From contig MU119554.1 of assembly GCA_014904845.1 (NCBI GenBank), forward strand, positions 1 through 47,019: a stretch of DNA of 47,019 nt, given 5' to 3'. The notes below the pieces were generated by a model. That model worked only from the letters and a program-made list of their open reading frames with translations. It did not search any database and was not told where the DNA came from. The translations under genes and the position numbers were made by a program. The stretch is from Acephala macrosclerotiorum (Eukaryota > Ascomycota > Leotiomycetes > Helotiales > Mollisiaceae). Positions 9,303 to 21,221 of this stretch are shown here, in pieces (positions within the stretch are counted from its first letter, which is position 1; every line of letters starts with the position of its first letter).

Positions 9303-11218
9303 ATGCCTCTGCCTTATGCTACTTTATGATCGACTTGAGAGGTTCTGTTTGAGGCCAGGCTCGGTGTATCCTGAATGCTCGACGCATTTGGTTTCGCCTT
9401 CAGTACCGAGGACTCAGCATTTTGCACGGCAAACTTCGATCCCTCACAAATACCACGATCGCCTTTGACTCTTGTACATTTTGTAACTACATGATGGCAG
9501 CTGCCCTTTCCTTCTAAAATTTCATAGCACGAGTATGGCGTTTGTGCATAGACTTTGCGTTGGATTCCAGGCGCTGAGCATGGTATTGAGGGTGGTCTGG
9601 TCTGGCCTCGGGACGACACAGCAATTTGTATGAATAGAAAGAACAGAAAATTAGAGCATGTATTCACTACATTCTTCCTATTCACTTGACTCACTTATTA
9701 TTTGGATCGCAAGTGCAATATTCACCATGCAATCTATCCATGTCAACTTCAGAGCCTCTCAGCTGCTCAAAACAACTCGGAAAGTTCAACAACACGACCA
9801 ATATATCGCACAATTCAAGCTTCCGAGCTAGCTAGTTGAAAGGACCGAGTCTATGCCTGATTACAGATTTGAAAGAAGAGCGCTGACAGATAAACTTTCC
9901 TCTCGACTGAAGAGCCTCGAGAGAGCTCCGTCTCCAACGGCAACGGAGACGGGGTACGGGAACTTCCTTTCTTTTCTACCCTCGCTCTTTCCCCCTCCCT
10001 CGGAACGCTAACCAAATGCAATCATTCCGGAATTTGTCAAGAAGCTGCAGCTCCCGTATGCAACCATTCACCCATTCCAGAAATAATTATATAATCAACT
10101 CCTCTCTCCTCTCCATAATACCCCATTGTCGATACGAGATTTGATTCGTCACCGCCACTCGCTAAACTTCGCCGCTCGGCCTTCGCGCTTCATGGTACCC
10201 GGCTCACATGAAAAGGGGTCGTCGTATTGACGTCAGAGACGAGGTAGCAGCGTGTCATCACTTTATGTGGACTTCAGATGGTGGATAGGATTGTGGACGC
10301 CAAGCTGTCCGAAGGTTCTGGAGCCTCAATTTTTGTGTTCCGAGGAGGGATGGAGCGTGGGGTTGTTGTTGTTGTGTTTAATGATCTCTCCTTCTGTCTG
10401 CTGTTCACATGGTCGCTGTTACTTCTCATCCTTGGAGATAATGGAAATAAGAGCTCCGTATTCAAAAGTTGGACAGAAGGACCAATTACCATCTCAAGTC
10501 AATCGACCTCGTGCAGAATCTTGCATAACTTGCACAATTCCATTTTTCTGATTACTTCTCATCGCCCTGGGTCCTCCCGTCCCGGCACGTCGGCAGAACC
10601 CTGCAAAGCCCGCACCAACACCACCCTTCGCTCTTCGGCCTTAACTTCACCCACGTTTTCGACACCAGCACCAACTTTCGCTACCCAAAACTCCTGTTAC
10701 CAGACGGTCGGTGTTTAAGAATTAGTCATTCTAGAACCGCCGTTGGTGCTTTATGTGCCCCGCTCGTTTTGCTCCCTGCTTGGTCAAGCTTGTTAGTGTA
10801 GGTTTCGTCATGGGCTTTTCGCTCTATTGGGCGTTGGGTTTATCGCCGGAGGCATGGAGGTTCAGAAATGCGCTGGAGATACCTTCTGTACGACCGAGAG
10901 ACCGAGTTTAATTGGAAATGGGAAGTGCTAGTTTCTCGTCGCAAATGCAAGATGGTATATTATGTTTAGTTCCCGTTGTTAGGAGACGAGTGCTTCTTCA
11001 GTTCAGACAGCTTTCATCTTGTGTATCAACTCAACTCAAAGCCAAGATCTGAAAAGACTCCAGCTTTCAGGGTACTGCGTCGGATCTTGAAATTCTCCTA
11101 TTTTATATACCCTGCCGTATCCACAAATCTCCCACTTCCAATCTTGTAATACCTCCTTGCCCCGGTTTGGGTTGCGACCCACCCACCTATCTTTATATCA
11201 CAACCAACTTCCCTTTGA
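9303..11218. other. 1.9-kb gene-free region upstream of the DHA1 transporter
   Basis: Contains a pyrimidine-rich tract near 9965-10000 and AT-rich patches near 10085. Frames up to 146 codons exist (for example around 10278-10718) but have biased, domainless composition. I read this as 3' flank of the zinc-knuckle gene plus a long promoter. Confidence 0.45.
11192..11199 (+). promoter_or_regulatory. TATA-like box of the DHA1 transporter
   Basis: TTTATATC lies 20 nt before the ATG at 11219. That is close for a fungal TATA box and would favour transcription starts that exclude this ATG, so the Met at 11306 is an alternative translation start. Confidence 0.3.
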
Positions 11219-12997
11219 ATGACAGTCGAAATGCGAGCCTCATTCGATACAGATAGGACACAAGTCCCAACTCGGCAGAACAGCTGCGGACACACACACG
11301 AACACATGGATCCTCTCGAAGAGAAGAAGACGAACATGGAGACCGATCCCAACCCTCCCGACTCACAGCAGATACTTGCTTCACATCAAGTCACACTCAA
11401 CCGATTAGCTTCGAGGCAACAATACGATGACAGCTTCGATGGTATTGATGTCGTTGATGGGACAAGAATAGACAACAACTCACACTCAACACTTGCTTCA
11501 GACAAGGACCTTGAGAAGTGCGATGAGGCGGCGGAAAGAGCTGCCACTGCCGCGCAACTCCAAAGACATGCCTCCAAACCCAAAGATCCCAACCTCATTG
11601 AATGGGACGGCCCCAACGACCCCGAGAACCCAATGAACTGGACCGTCAAGAAGAAATGGATAACAACCATCGCCCTCGGCTTCATGACCTTCTGCGTCAC
11701 CTTCGCTTCCTCAGTCTTCAGCAACGCAACTATGGATGTCGCAAAACTCTACCACGTTGGCGCTGAAGTCTCTACTTTAGGAACATCACTCTTCGTACTC
11801 GGCTTCGCTGTCGGTCCTTTGGTCTGGGGTCCAGGCTCCGAGCTTTTTGGTAGAAAGTACCCATTGTTCTTTGGATATTTCGTCTTCGCTATCTTCCAGA
11901 TCCCCGTCGCCGTTGCGCAGAACCTTTACACTATCATGCTGTGTCGATTCTTCGGCGGTACATTCGCTTCTGCTCCTTTGGCGATTGTTGGTGGTGCTCT
12001 GGCAGATTTCTGGGGACCGGTTGATCGCGGTATTGCTGTTTGTGTGTTCGCAGGCGCTACATTCATTGGTCCTATCGCTGGTCCTATCATGGGAGGATTT
12101 ATAACTCAATCCTATCTTGGCTGGCGATGGACTGCTTGGATTACGTTGATCATGGCCTCATTCTTCGGCACCATCGGATTTTTCATCGTCCCCGAATCCT
12201 CTCACTCCGCCATCCTTCAATCCCGAGCAAAGAAACTCCGATTCGAGACCCAAAACTGGGCTATCCATTCACAGAGAGATACTATCCAAGTCGACCTCAA
12301 TTCCATAATCCACACCTACCTCTTCAAGCCCTTCAAAATGCTCTTCCAAGAACCGATCCTTCTCTTGGTAACCATGTACATGGCGCTCATCTACGGAATC
12401 CTCTACCTCTTCTTCGAAGCCTACCCTATCTCCTTCCAAGAACAGCGAGGCTGGAACCAAGGTATTGGCGCTTTGCCATTTATTGGCATTCTGATTGGGG
12501 TTGTGTTTGGTGCCATTACCATCACCATTATAACTAAAACCCGCTTCGCTCGCAAATTCAAGAAACACGGTCGCGTCATCCCCGAAGAACGCCTACCACC
12601 CATGATTCTCGGCGCCATCATCCTCCCCATCGGGCTCTTCTGGTTCGCCTGGACCTCAAGCCCTCACATCTCCTGGGTTCCCCAAGCGTTAGCAGGAATT
12701 CCCATTGGATGGGGAATCCTGATGGTGTTTTTACAGGGCTTGAATTATTTGATTGACGTTTACATGTGGAATGCCAATTCTGCTATTGCTGCAAACACAT
12801 TCTTGAGGAGTTTTGCCGGGGCGGGATTCCCGCTTTTTGCGACGGCTATGTATCATACGTTGGGGGTGAATTGGGCGACGAGTCTTCTGGGATTCCTTTG
12901 CATCGCTATGATCCCGGCTCCTATCGCATTTTATTTCTACGGAGCGAAGATTAGAGCGATGAGTAAATTCAGCCCAAGCTTGCCGGGTGCGAAGTAG
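11219..12997 (+). CDS. MFS drug:H+ antiporter, DHA1 type, 12 TM (up to 592 aa)
   Basis: One exon. About 130 polar N-terminal residues precede a dozen hydrophobic segments. Typical DHA1 features: DPENPMNW just before TM1, motif A between TM2 and TM3 (GPGSELFGRKYPL), the antiporter motif C in TM5 (GATFIGPIAGPIMGG), then GWRWTAW and an intracellular loop before TM7. The family exports drugs, polyamines or organic ions across the plasma membrane using the proton gradient; substrate cannot be read from sequence. Start at 11219 is the first ATG; an in-frame ATG at 11306 would shorten the cytosolic tail by 29 residues without touching the fold. Length is normal and the frame intact. The long promoter fits a regulated stress or efflux gene, but that is inference. 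Confidence 0.9.
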   Translation: MTVEMRASFDTDRTQVPTRQNSCGHTHEHMDPLEEKKTNMETDPNPPDSQQILASHQVTLNRLASRQQYDDSFDGIDVVDGTRIDNNSHSTLASDKDLEKCDEAAERAATAAQLQRHASKPKDPNLIEWDGPNDPENPMNWTVKKKWITTIALGFMTFCVTFASSVFSNATMDVAKLYHVGAEVSTLGTSLFVLGFAVGPLVWGPGSELFGRKYPLFFGYFVFAIFQIPVAVAQNLYTIMLCRFFGGTFASAPLAIVGGALADFWGPVDRGIAVCVFAGATFIGPIAGPIMGGFITQSYLGWRWTAWITLIMASFFGTIGFFIVPESSHSAILQSRAKKLRFETQNWAIHSQRDTIQVDLNSIIHTYLFKPFKMLFQEPILLLVTMYMALIYGILYLFFEAYPISFQEQRGWNQGIGALPFIGILIGVVFGAITITIITKTRFARKFKKHGRVIPEERLPPMILGAIILPIGLFWFAWTSSPHISWVPQALAGIPIGWGILMVFLQGLNYLIDVYMWNANSAIAANTFLRSFAGAGFPLFATAMYHTLGVNWATSLLGFLCIAMIPAPIAFYFYGAKIRAMSKFSPSLPGAK

Positions 12998-14309
12998 AGG
13001 TGGGAAGTAGGGAGTTAGAAGGAATTTGAGATTTTGGGAGAAAGGAAGTGGGGGGGGGGTGATTGATGCATTAGCGAGGCGTTGAGGATATGTTTTTTCC
13101 TGTGGTATTTAGCGGGTGGGTTATGGGATAGAATACTTAGAAGGTTGGATGAATAGAATGGTTATATACTGTACAAATAATGGATAGGCATAATACAAAA
13201 ATACTCTCACACAGGCTTCGACTCTCCACTTTGAATGTGTGCGGTCAAATACATGGCTGAGTGTCAAAACATCAGGAACCTTGACGCGAAAAATCCCACC
13301 TTCCTTCCAAACCTGAAGCCGAGCACCGGTGTTTCTGTTCTTCAGACATATGTAGATGATGCTGGCGAGTTTTTGACAAGACTGATTGGAAATCGCTGAC
13401 ATGGTTGTTCTGAACACCACCACACCTTGGAGTAGCCAAGCACGTTTGATTCCCAGAAACTTTCTCGCATCTCGGAACGAAACTTTATTTTCAATAACCT
13501 CTTCAATTAAGGTTACGCCATCCGAATCTTGAAGGTCGCTTTCCCTCAAATCGCTAAGCGAGGAGGACCAAGGAGGGATGGCCTAAGAGGATCTCACGAC
13601 AGGTGAGGTCCGAATATCGAGCTGAACCCTTGAGCTCTCCATTAGCTTGATGTATCAGTAGATGGCAAAGCCATTGCCTTTTTCATCCTTCATCGAACAC
13701 AATCATTCATCTTCTCGTAATCCTCCTGATACCAAGACATCAACGTTGCCTGGCACAACCTCCAAATTCATAATCAAAAATCAATCAAAATGCAATTATC
13801 CTTCTTAATTCTCTTCCTCACCTCCATTATGGTTGGCTCTTCAATCGCCGGCATTTCTTCTCTTCTCTCTAGCCCCTCCTCCAGGCCCAACTTCAACTAA
13901 CATCCAAAGTAAACGTCCCAATAAACGCCCGAGCCGACGCATTCTCGAACTTCGCAATGGCGTCGGAGGTCCTACCGAAGCCGTTTCTCCAAAGCTGGCC
14001 AGCCGTGTATATCTACTCTCCCTCTGTAGCTGTGCTTTTGAAGCGTATGAATAGCGAAAACGATGTGATTGACTTCCAATAGGCGGGCACGGGAACATGT
14101 ACAACAAATGGAAGGTGTGGGATAAATATCCCGCCAAATAAGTTTGATCAGGTCCCTTCTCCGGACTGTCAGTAGCTCGTCATCCGGATGAAGGTGTGAT
14201 TGAGAAAGGAGAGGGATTGGAGTTTTTAGGTTGGTGGTGAGGTGTAAGCCGTTTGTTGGAGAGTAGTATACATAGAGTCCCCTCTTCTCTCTCAAATTAA
14301 GGGGAAAAT
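12998..14309. other. Intergenic region with a G10 run and unsupported frames
   Basis: A run of ten G occurs at about 13051. A 142-codon minus-strand frame (13549-13121) has no recognisable domain and no intron signals; I treat it as probable chance. A short signal-peptide frame at 13790 is listed separately. Confidence 0.4.
13790..13900 (+). CDS. Possible short secreted peptide (36 aa), doubtful
   Basis: ATG in a good fungal context (CAATCAAAATG) opens a frame with a clear signal-peptide profile: MQLSFLILFLTSIMVGSSIA, then a Ser-rich remainder and a stop. The coding part after a predicted cleavage would be only about 16 residues. A CTAAC plus AAAG just after the stop suggests an intron may extend it, but I could not find a splice that keeps a longer frame. 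It may also be chance hydrophobicity. Confidence 0.25.
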   Translation: MQLSFLILFLTSIMVGSSIAGISSLLSSPSSRPNFN

Positions 14310-15302
14310 TCAAAGTCTAGCATCCGCATATTTCTCCTCCTTCACACCATCAATAAAAACATCCACCTTCTCGTTGTAGAAACACAACCTTCCTGCAATG
14401 AGTGCGCTTTCTGCTGTGGGGTATTTGTAATACCAAACTGCGTCTTTGATTTCTTTTCCGTTGACCTTGAGGTTGTAGTAACTGTTCTCCTGTCAGCCTT
14501 TGCTCTCCACCTCTTCCTCAAACTTCTCCTAGCCCCGTAGCTAAAATCGAGGACGAGTCCAAAATGGAAGATGAAGGAATGAAGTAAGGAAAAGATACGC
14601 ACTTAGCCATCCCCTTATACGGACAATAACTAATCGTCCCACTCTCCTCCAACAATTCCCATTTGACATCACCGGGATTGAGATAATATCTCGGCCGGAG
14701 CATTGTTTCAAACAAAAAGATGTTTTGAGAACTCTCCGCTACGACTTGGCCATCAACCTCAATCCTCACCTTCCTACTTGAAGGCAATGTTTCAATTCTT
14801 TTGTAAGGATCTTTGGGGTGAGGACCAAGGAGGTGGGCGAGACGGAAGCCTCGAGAATCGCTACTTGCTTGGTCTTGCTCCTGTCCTTCTTTCTCGCTCA
14901 GAAGTTTCAAGATGCCTTTCTTGAATTCGGAGTGGGGAATGTAGAAATACGGATCTACATCATCATCCATCTATGCTCCCAAAACTAAATAAGAAAGACA
15001 GAAAGTAAGGAGAACCATAAGAAAGTAACGTACAATAAGGATGCTCCCAAACATAAACAGCCTTCAACGTATTAAATATCCACTCCCCACCAAACAGACC
15101 CCGCACTCGTCTCGGTGTTGCCTCTTTCTTGTGAGGACCCGCTTTTGAGAGTTTTTCTCCTAGTTTGATGAGACTTGGGGACTGTCAGCACTTGGACTTT
15201 ACATCAAAGCAGACAAAGAATGGAAGAGCACCAGAGATGAATCAAGGATGACGATAGTCACGTGAAATGTTGTGACGAGGAGGAGAGTGCTTACTCTGCC
15301 AT
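14310..15302 (-). CDS. DUF427 (NTP_transf_9) domain protein, 4 exons, 223 aa
   Basis: Exons 15302-15295 (8 nt), 15173-15034, 14954-14603 and 14481-14310; introns 121, 79 and 121 nt. The total is 672 nt, in frame. Exon 2 gives PRRVRGLFGGEW and VWEHPY, continued across intron 2 as YPYFYIP. Exons 3-4 give VRIEVDGQVVAES, FETMLRPRYYL, SYCPYKGMA joined to NYYNLKVNG, VWYYKYPTAES and RLCFYNEKVDV. These are hallmark blocks of two-lobed fungal DUF427 proteins, whose biochemical role is not settled. The 5' structure is unusual: ATG plus only five coding bases in exon 1, and acceptors at AAG (15174) and TAG (14955) chosen because the nearer CAG and ATAG signals break the frame. Confidence 0.85.
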
Positions 15303-17835
15303 CTTGTAGGCCGGAAATCTGAGTAGAAGGAGGCCAATTGCAATACCACTGGAATAAAAAGGCAGAGGAGGAAGTGGAAGAATTTAGAAAAGGAGCTGAT
15401 CAGATGTCAATGATGATTCCAAACGCTGCTTTAACTCAGCTTAATTTGCGGGGTAATCCGCGCGAATACAGAGCCAGTCAGCGTCGCCGCTCTGCTCAGG
15501 GATGTCCCTCGTGCCTCGCGCCATGCCCTGCCTTTGACGACTTGAATTTATTATAAAACTTTTAACTATAAAGTTTTTATTCGCACCGGCTCCGCCGGCG
15601 CGAATAGGGGCGTTTCCCCCCCTACATAGGGCTAGAGCTGTTCTACGAGGAGCTTTACGGAGAGCTCCAAACTACGGGAGCGTTAAGTGCCAAAAGCGAC
15701 ACATCTTGGCGTTTCTTGGCAAAACCTTAGCGCAAAAACGTGATTTAAGATTTTCAAAAATATCACGTGTTATTACGTAAACTCTACGTGGACTTTTTTT
15801 CCCCTAGCAGGAAACCTTTAACTATCGTCAAAGGCATTTGCTTACTATTCACGCGAAAGCCATTAACTTTATACGACTATGTTTAAAGAGACCAAGTCGG
15901 CTCCTAATAAATCTAAATAAAATCGTTTTAAAATTATATTTGTTAAAATTTAAAATAAATTAATAAAATAGAAGTGGAAAAATCAAAGTTCTTCCTCGAG
16001 CCTTCCATATGATTGGCAAGGAAGCTTATTGCACGTGATAGACCTAGCTTAAGCTACTTTAGGGTTTGAGCTAAGCCGCTTTCGAAAAAGCTTAGCCGTC
16101 ACCTCAAACTTGAGGCTCTGCGGCCGGAACTTAGTTTTGCCAGCTCCGATGAACAAGAGTAGTTAAGCGCTGGGCTCGAGCCTCAAAAAGAGCGGTAAGA
16201 GCACGATTCTCACCGCGGAATCACGCCCGCCCCGCCTTCGCTTAGCTATTCAACACCACTTCCTCCTTTCTTGTTATATGCTCCTTCCGGATCCTGCTAT
16301 CCCCCAGAACTATGTGATTGAAGGTGTTCCAAACGAGGAGGGCGAATCGTTATCTACACATTATCGGCGGGCGTCTGAACGCCCTTACTTTCTGGCAGTC
16401 AATTTATTGGTCTCCTTACGACCTCCTGCCATGGATTGGTCTAGATTCTCAGCCATGCAACATGTACCTATGAGCTCCCACTAATAGAAGCGCAATAGGT
16501 TGCCTAGGAGCGTCTTCATTCACTGATGTGTCCTTAAAAAAAGTGGGTGCCCTCAAGCCTCGAAAAGATGTGATACTGATCCAATACAGGGCAGTGGCTA
16601 CAATAAAACATAAGGCTCCTGGACATAAATAGCTGACAGCAGGGAAAGGTGCATGCCATTCACTAGATACATGAGTGGCTGGCTCATGCTTGATGTGATT
16701 TGTGGCTGCATATGGAACCAACAATGCCCAAAGGGTACGCATGCTCGTGGCAGAGCATGAACTCACTGATAATAGCTGCCTATCTTGCGAGAGATGTGAA
16801 GATATCATCATCCTTACACACCAATGGAAGTCTCAAGGACTTAACCGACCCGACAGAACGTTACAATAATTCCACGTGGAGCCAGCCTTAAACCCCGTAG
16901 ACATGCATCACGAGAGATGCCGCCCTCAGGGGCCGAATTCTTAGAACCACGCCGAGTATGATGACGATTTTCCCTTGTTCACCCAGCTTATGTGCCGGAA
17001 TACCCTCCGCTCCGTCGACCCGACTACGCAAATAGTGCTGATGTTGTCCTGCCCAGATCTGAAAACTTCAATGCTGCCCTTTGCAGTTCTCGCCGCGGGC
17101 CTCCTATACGTGGACTTTGCCTGCGATTTCCTCGTTACGATACAATGCGGAAGATACATTCGCCGGCGTCGGCTCTCGAGTCAGTATCCTCGAGGTTGAA
17201 TGTTATTCGCGTTCCATTGGACTAAGCTTAGCTGTGTTGTGCCTGCACGACTCACCGGTCCCCTTAAACGACAAGGCCTGCAGACAAAGCAATCGCCGCG
17301 GCGATGATATACTTCTCCTTCTTTCGAAATTCATCTCTCTTTACATTTGATCTCCAATCGGATGCTAATAGGAAAGGGCGGAACAATTCCCGCGTCGAAT
17401 ATGGAGCAGTATCCATTAAGTACTACCACTGGGAAAACCCGTTTGCATCCCCTGTATTCTTGCTCTCGCTCTTGGACCTGGAAATGTCTAGCAGTTCGAA
17501 GCTTCCACGAATGATATCGGTCAGGTATGTGGGGTTCATGTTAGTCGAGAAATATAAATATAGCTTACTGGCCACATTCTAGAAGCAGGCTTGTTAGAAC
17601 ACACCCTCTTCTTCGACTTAGATTTGTCCCAAGCCAAATCTAAACTCTCTATATACTTAGTCTTTCAAAGTCACAAAAGAGGTCAGTCACTATCCCCTGT
17701 TACTATTGGTAATCCTTGAGATCCTCCCAAGCTTTCCATCAACACTTCGCTCGTATTCGGGACTATTTCCCCCTTGACCTCAACTAGAGCCAGAATTACA
17801 CTCACTAATATACATTGATACAGCAGTCTCGCATC
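15303..17835. other. 2.5-kb gene-free, repeat-like region upstream of the Zn-cluster gene
   Basis: From 15540 to 16260 sequence alternates between AT-rich blocks (for example 15900-15975) and GC-rich palindromic patches (CCGGCTCCGCCGGCG near 15587; TTGAGGCTC at 16110 against GAGCCTCAA at 16178; repeated AGCTTAGCC/GAGCTAAGCC near 16060-16100). From 16260 to 17835 only short frames without domains are seen. I interpret the first part as old mobile-element debris and the last several hundred bases as promoter. Confidence 0.4.
15530..15835. mobile_element. Candidate decayed MITE bounded by GCCTTTGACGA inverted repeats
   Basis: GCCTTTGACGA at 15530-15540 is inverted exactly at 15825-15835. Outside this 11-bp core the arms match poorly. 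The interior has a GC palindrome and no coding frame. Size and layout fit a degenerate MITE, but an 11-bp match alone is weak. Confidence 0.3.
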
Positions 17836-20518
17836 ATGGAAAGACTGTCCGCCAGTCAATACCCCGAACGATGGCTTCAGGAAGACGAACTGCATAACGA
17901 TGCGCCAAACAATTTCGATTTCGGGGCATCTTTTGCCTTTGACGAAGCCAGTCTCCCTGCACAAATTAGTACAGATACTACATTGAATAGTGACTGCGCT
18001 GTCTCACAAGGGGCTGGTTGCTACTCTGACCCTCCATACAACTTCGACGGCCCAGAAGCATACTCTTCCGTGGTAGACGCTCTTCCTCCCGTCACATATG
18101 CCACTAGAGAGTTCGCTGTTGGCGGTGGCATAAACGGTCTGGAAGATCACTTTCAAGTCGCATTCTCGGACGAAAACACTCGACAATACCCATACAACAT
18201 GAGCCTCTCTTATCCTATAATGGCTCCCATGGTCGATGCATGGGATAGCATGATGAAAGTCGGCTCAGCTCACCATCAACTCGTTGACGCAGCTGTTGGT
18301 CCATTACAACTTCCTCGTTCAATGACCGCGCCCACACCAATGATTGCATCAAGTCTTCGTTCAGCATACCAGTATCCAATAAAAGATTCGATTGGGTCAT
18401 TTTCAAATCCATGGTACGGTCAACCTCTCGACGTATCAAGTTTTTCGGCATACGCATTCCCAAATGCGCAGTCTTACCAACCTCATCCGCCCCTACGCCT
18501 AAACCTGCAAAATCATGCTCGTGCCCTTCCAGCAGTCGATGATTATGCTTCTGGATCCTTTACACTCCCGGATGCGTCTTACCTGAATTCGCTGCATGGC
18601 TGGATTAACGACTATAATCGACTCCCGGGGCAATACCGCAATACTTACCCGACGCCATGGGTTAGCCCTACTATCGGTGGACCGTACTCCCATGTCGGAA
18701 GGCAGCCAGAAAGGGCTGAAACCATACCAATGCGGTCGTATCCATTTCAACCCCAGTCCATAGACGAAGCAATGTTGCCCCTGAACAACACGGCAACTGA
18801 CAGTGTCCCATTATCTTTTCACATCGGAACTCCAATTCTTCGAACCTCTTCGCCAGAGACGATTGGTCATGAAGAAAATCGACCAGAGGGAGGCTATCTT
18901 GTAGACCGAGACTCTCAACAATCCAATCCTAGCGGTCGAAAAGGCGCTCGAACAACCCCACCCAGAACGCAAAGTGAGCCAGGAAGAGAAAATTCACGCC
19001 GGGTGCGTCGCACGGGCGGCGCTTGTGAGTATTGCCGTTGGGCGAAAAGGGCTGTAAGTAACATACCGTCACCTATTGTGTGGAATGTTCTTTGTAACCA
19101 AGATATTTTTAGTGTATCCCCGAGGTACCTTGCGCTTGTTGCCGAGATCACGCAGATGGGCAGCCGAAGCTGTGGCGAGCCCTATGCTATCGAAGAAATT
19201 TCGAAAATGCCCTCTCAGGGACCCCAGGTAAGACTTCCGGAAACTCAAAAGATATGGGCATTGTCTAACAGCAATAGATATATTCGAAATAAGACAACGA
19301 GAAGCCAGCATTCAAGTTGAACTGGCATCGATGCACGGGGATAAGCAGTCCCTCCTTCTTGGGAACGGCCTACAATTGCATTCGAACTTCCTTAGTATCG
19401 AAATCGATCCATCAAACGTTATTCACGTCGAGATCCAAGATACCAAGCCTGAGCTCACACAGCTTTGCATCTCAACAGATAACAACAAAACGGACACGGC
19501 CGGTGCCATGGGCATGACAAAGTCCTATGCCATTGTCCATGATTCCCTACCCAATCTGTGGAAAATGGACATGTGGGGCCGCCGGGATATCGAGTCACAG
19601 GCGGCAAGATGGCCGGACGACTTGGAGGTTGCGTATGACCTAGCCTTCCTGCGGTATTCCGAGATCCGCCCACAACTGAAATGTGTAAGTGCCCTAAAGA
19701 GTTGGCATAATAACAGCTAACCATTTAGTGGGATATTGTTGAAGATACAATGAGAATTGTAAGTCTTGGGAAATTTCTCGATAGCCGTCGCCCGATTGAT
19801 TACGACGAATGCATGAGTCTGCTCGAGTCTCTCATCGCGGACCCACCTAGGCACTTTGGAATTAAGGAATTCAATAATTGCAAGACAAAGTTCCAACTTT
19901 CGATGGCCGCTAGAACGCAACTGTACGTCCGTGCAGCCCGAGGTATTGAGGAAACCCAGAAAGCGCTTGGTAAAAAGCTTGATGCTGCTTTTCGAAACAG
20001 AAGGGGTAATGTTGGTAATGTGCTTTTGGTAGGGGCATGTATGCGGCGTCTCGCTTTGGAATATCGACAGCGTCTTGAGCGATACCGTTGCTTCCCCCCA
20101 GGTGAATACCACCTTTCATTTCATGTCGTAAAGCGTTCGCTGATCTAGAGCAGATTTAGAACAGCTGCAGAATCGAATCCACGGGTGTAACTACATGTAC
20201 ACGCTCTTCACTCGCGTTTATGATCTCTGGTATCGGGATCGTAAAAACATCTTACCTATATCTCCAAATTGGGACGTAACCGGATCTAATGATATTTTCG
20301 GCGACAACGAAGGCCTGGTTAGATTATTTTCAAAGCTTGGTCGTTTGGAGGTAGACTTCTGTAAGTTGCTCGTTTGACTCCCACTCCACGATATCTTCGG
20401 GTCAATAATTTGAGTTGGACTAATGAAAAATGTAGGCGATAAGAGATTGAACAGCGACGATGTACTCTACATATCGTTGATTGTGGATCGAGGATTAGGA
20501 AGGCCTCCCAAGATCTAA
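17836..20518 (+). CDS. Zn-cluster (Zn2Cys6-like) regulatory protein, 6 exons, 800 aa
   Basis: Exons 17836-19053, 19113-19227, 19278-19684, 19729-20101, 20154-20360 and 20436-20518; introns 59, 50, 44, 52 and 75 nt. The sum, 2403 nt, is in frame. ATG at 17836 is the first good Met. Residues 1-390 are Ser/Pro/Tyr/Asn-rich and probably disordered. A Cys cluster begins at C397 after RRVRRTGGA: C397, C400, C407, C413 and C416 (CX2CX6CX5CX2C), with the next Cys only at 431. The cluster is interrupted by intron 1 exactly before C407. Residues 440-800 form a helical-looking region with no named domain. Ordinary fungal Zn2Cys6 proteins have the cluster near the N terminus and a last spacing of 6-9, so both position and spacing are odd. 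DNA-binding transcription factor is the best guess; targets unknown. Confidence 0.78.
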
Positions 20519-20907
20519 AATGTAATATCCACTCTACGTGATACAGGGTCTTTCTGGTTCTTTCGTCGGTAATGAGAGAAACTCTTTAACAGAGAAAAGA
20601 AGGAGAAGGATGTACCTATGCCATTAACTTTCTGTTTGGGACTAGGTATTTCCTGGAGCGAAAATGTATTACCGTTTTTGCAAACCAAAAATTGAAACCA
20701 TTTGTCGTCCAGCAGGAGTTGATTGCATGAGAGCACAAATTGGTTTCATTGATGTGGATAGTGAATAAATTCAACATCCTTCCTTGGATCCACTTGACCC
20801 AGATTCTGAACACCTCGGATAGCGTGCTGCTCATTTCCGTGATGACTCAAAATATTTGAGGGGGTTGTAGGGCGACGCCAAGAGTAAATAAAGACCGTGA
20901 CTGAAAC

Positions 20908-20993
20908 TTCATTTCCCGTGAAGGGCGAACCTTCGTTGTAGATACGCCCCTATCGTTGACCGAACATGAATGTCTCATTTCCCCTGAGCGGCG
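20908..20993 (+). repeat. Two diverged ~20-nt direct units upstream of the 89-aa gene
   Basis: TTCATTTCCCGTGAAGGGCG (from about 20908) and TCTCATTTCCCCTGAGCGGCG-like sequence (20973-20993) share CATTTCCC-TGA-GGCG with the same spacing, 65 nt apart. Could be paired regulator sites. Confidence 0.4.
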
Positions 20994-21191
20994 TCATAGG
21001 GCAGCTGTCAGCGAAAGAGATAATAAGGGAATACGCAACAGCGCGGCGACACCAACGATGGACCAAGCTCTTCTACCAGGCCTGCCTGAAGATAATAATA
21101 GGCCGGCGTAGATCGGTGAATGCCCTCACATTTGGTCGGCCAATATAGATGGAGTGCTTATAATCGCCACCTCTTCTCTCAAAAAGCTGTG

Positions 21192-21220
21192 CTGCAGGAC
21201 AACCAACATCTGCAGGACAA
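21192..21220 (+). repeat. Perfect 11-bp direct repeat CTGCAGGACAA in the 5' leader
   Basis: CTGCAGGACAA occurs at 21192-21202 and 21210-21220, 18 nt apart, ending one base before the ATG at 21222. Confidence 0.6.
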
Positions 21221-21221
21221 G

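Larger units (their letters stand above)
20519..21221. other. Promoter region of the 89-aa gene
   Basis: Carries CCCCT elements (STRE-like) near 20946 and 20980, and repeated short units listed separately. No coding frame with support. Confidence 0.35.

Noticed and set aside
10278..10718. 146-codon plus-strand frame in the 1.9-kb intergenic region
   Set aside because: Composition changes abruptly along the frame (hydrophobic, then Ser/Thr/Pro-rich) and no family match or good start context.
13121..13549. 142-codon minus-strand frame downstream of the DHA1 transporter
   Set aside because: No domain, no signal or membrane pattern, no splice signals, and it lies in the expected 3' flank.
16278..17582. 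Series of short plus- and minus-strand frames upstream of the Zn-cluster gene
   Set aside because: I tried to join them with local GT/AG signals and found no combination that gave a recognisable or uniformly coding protein.
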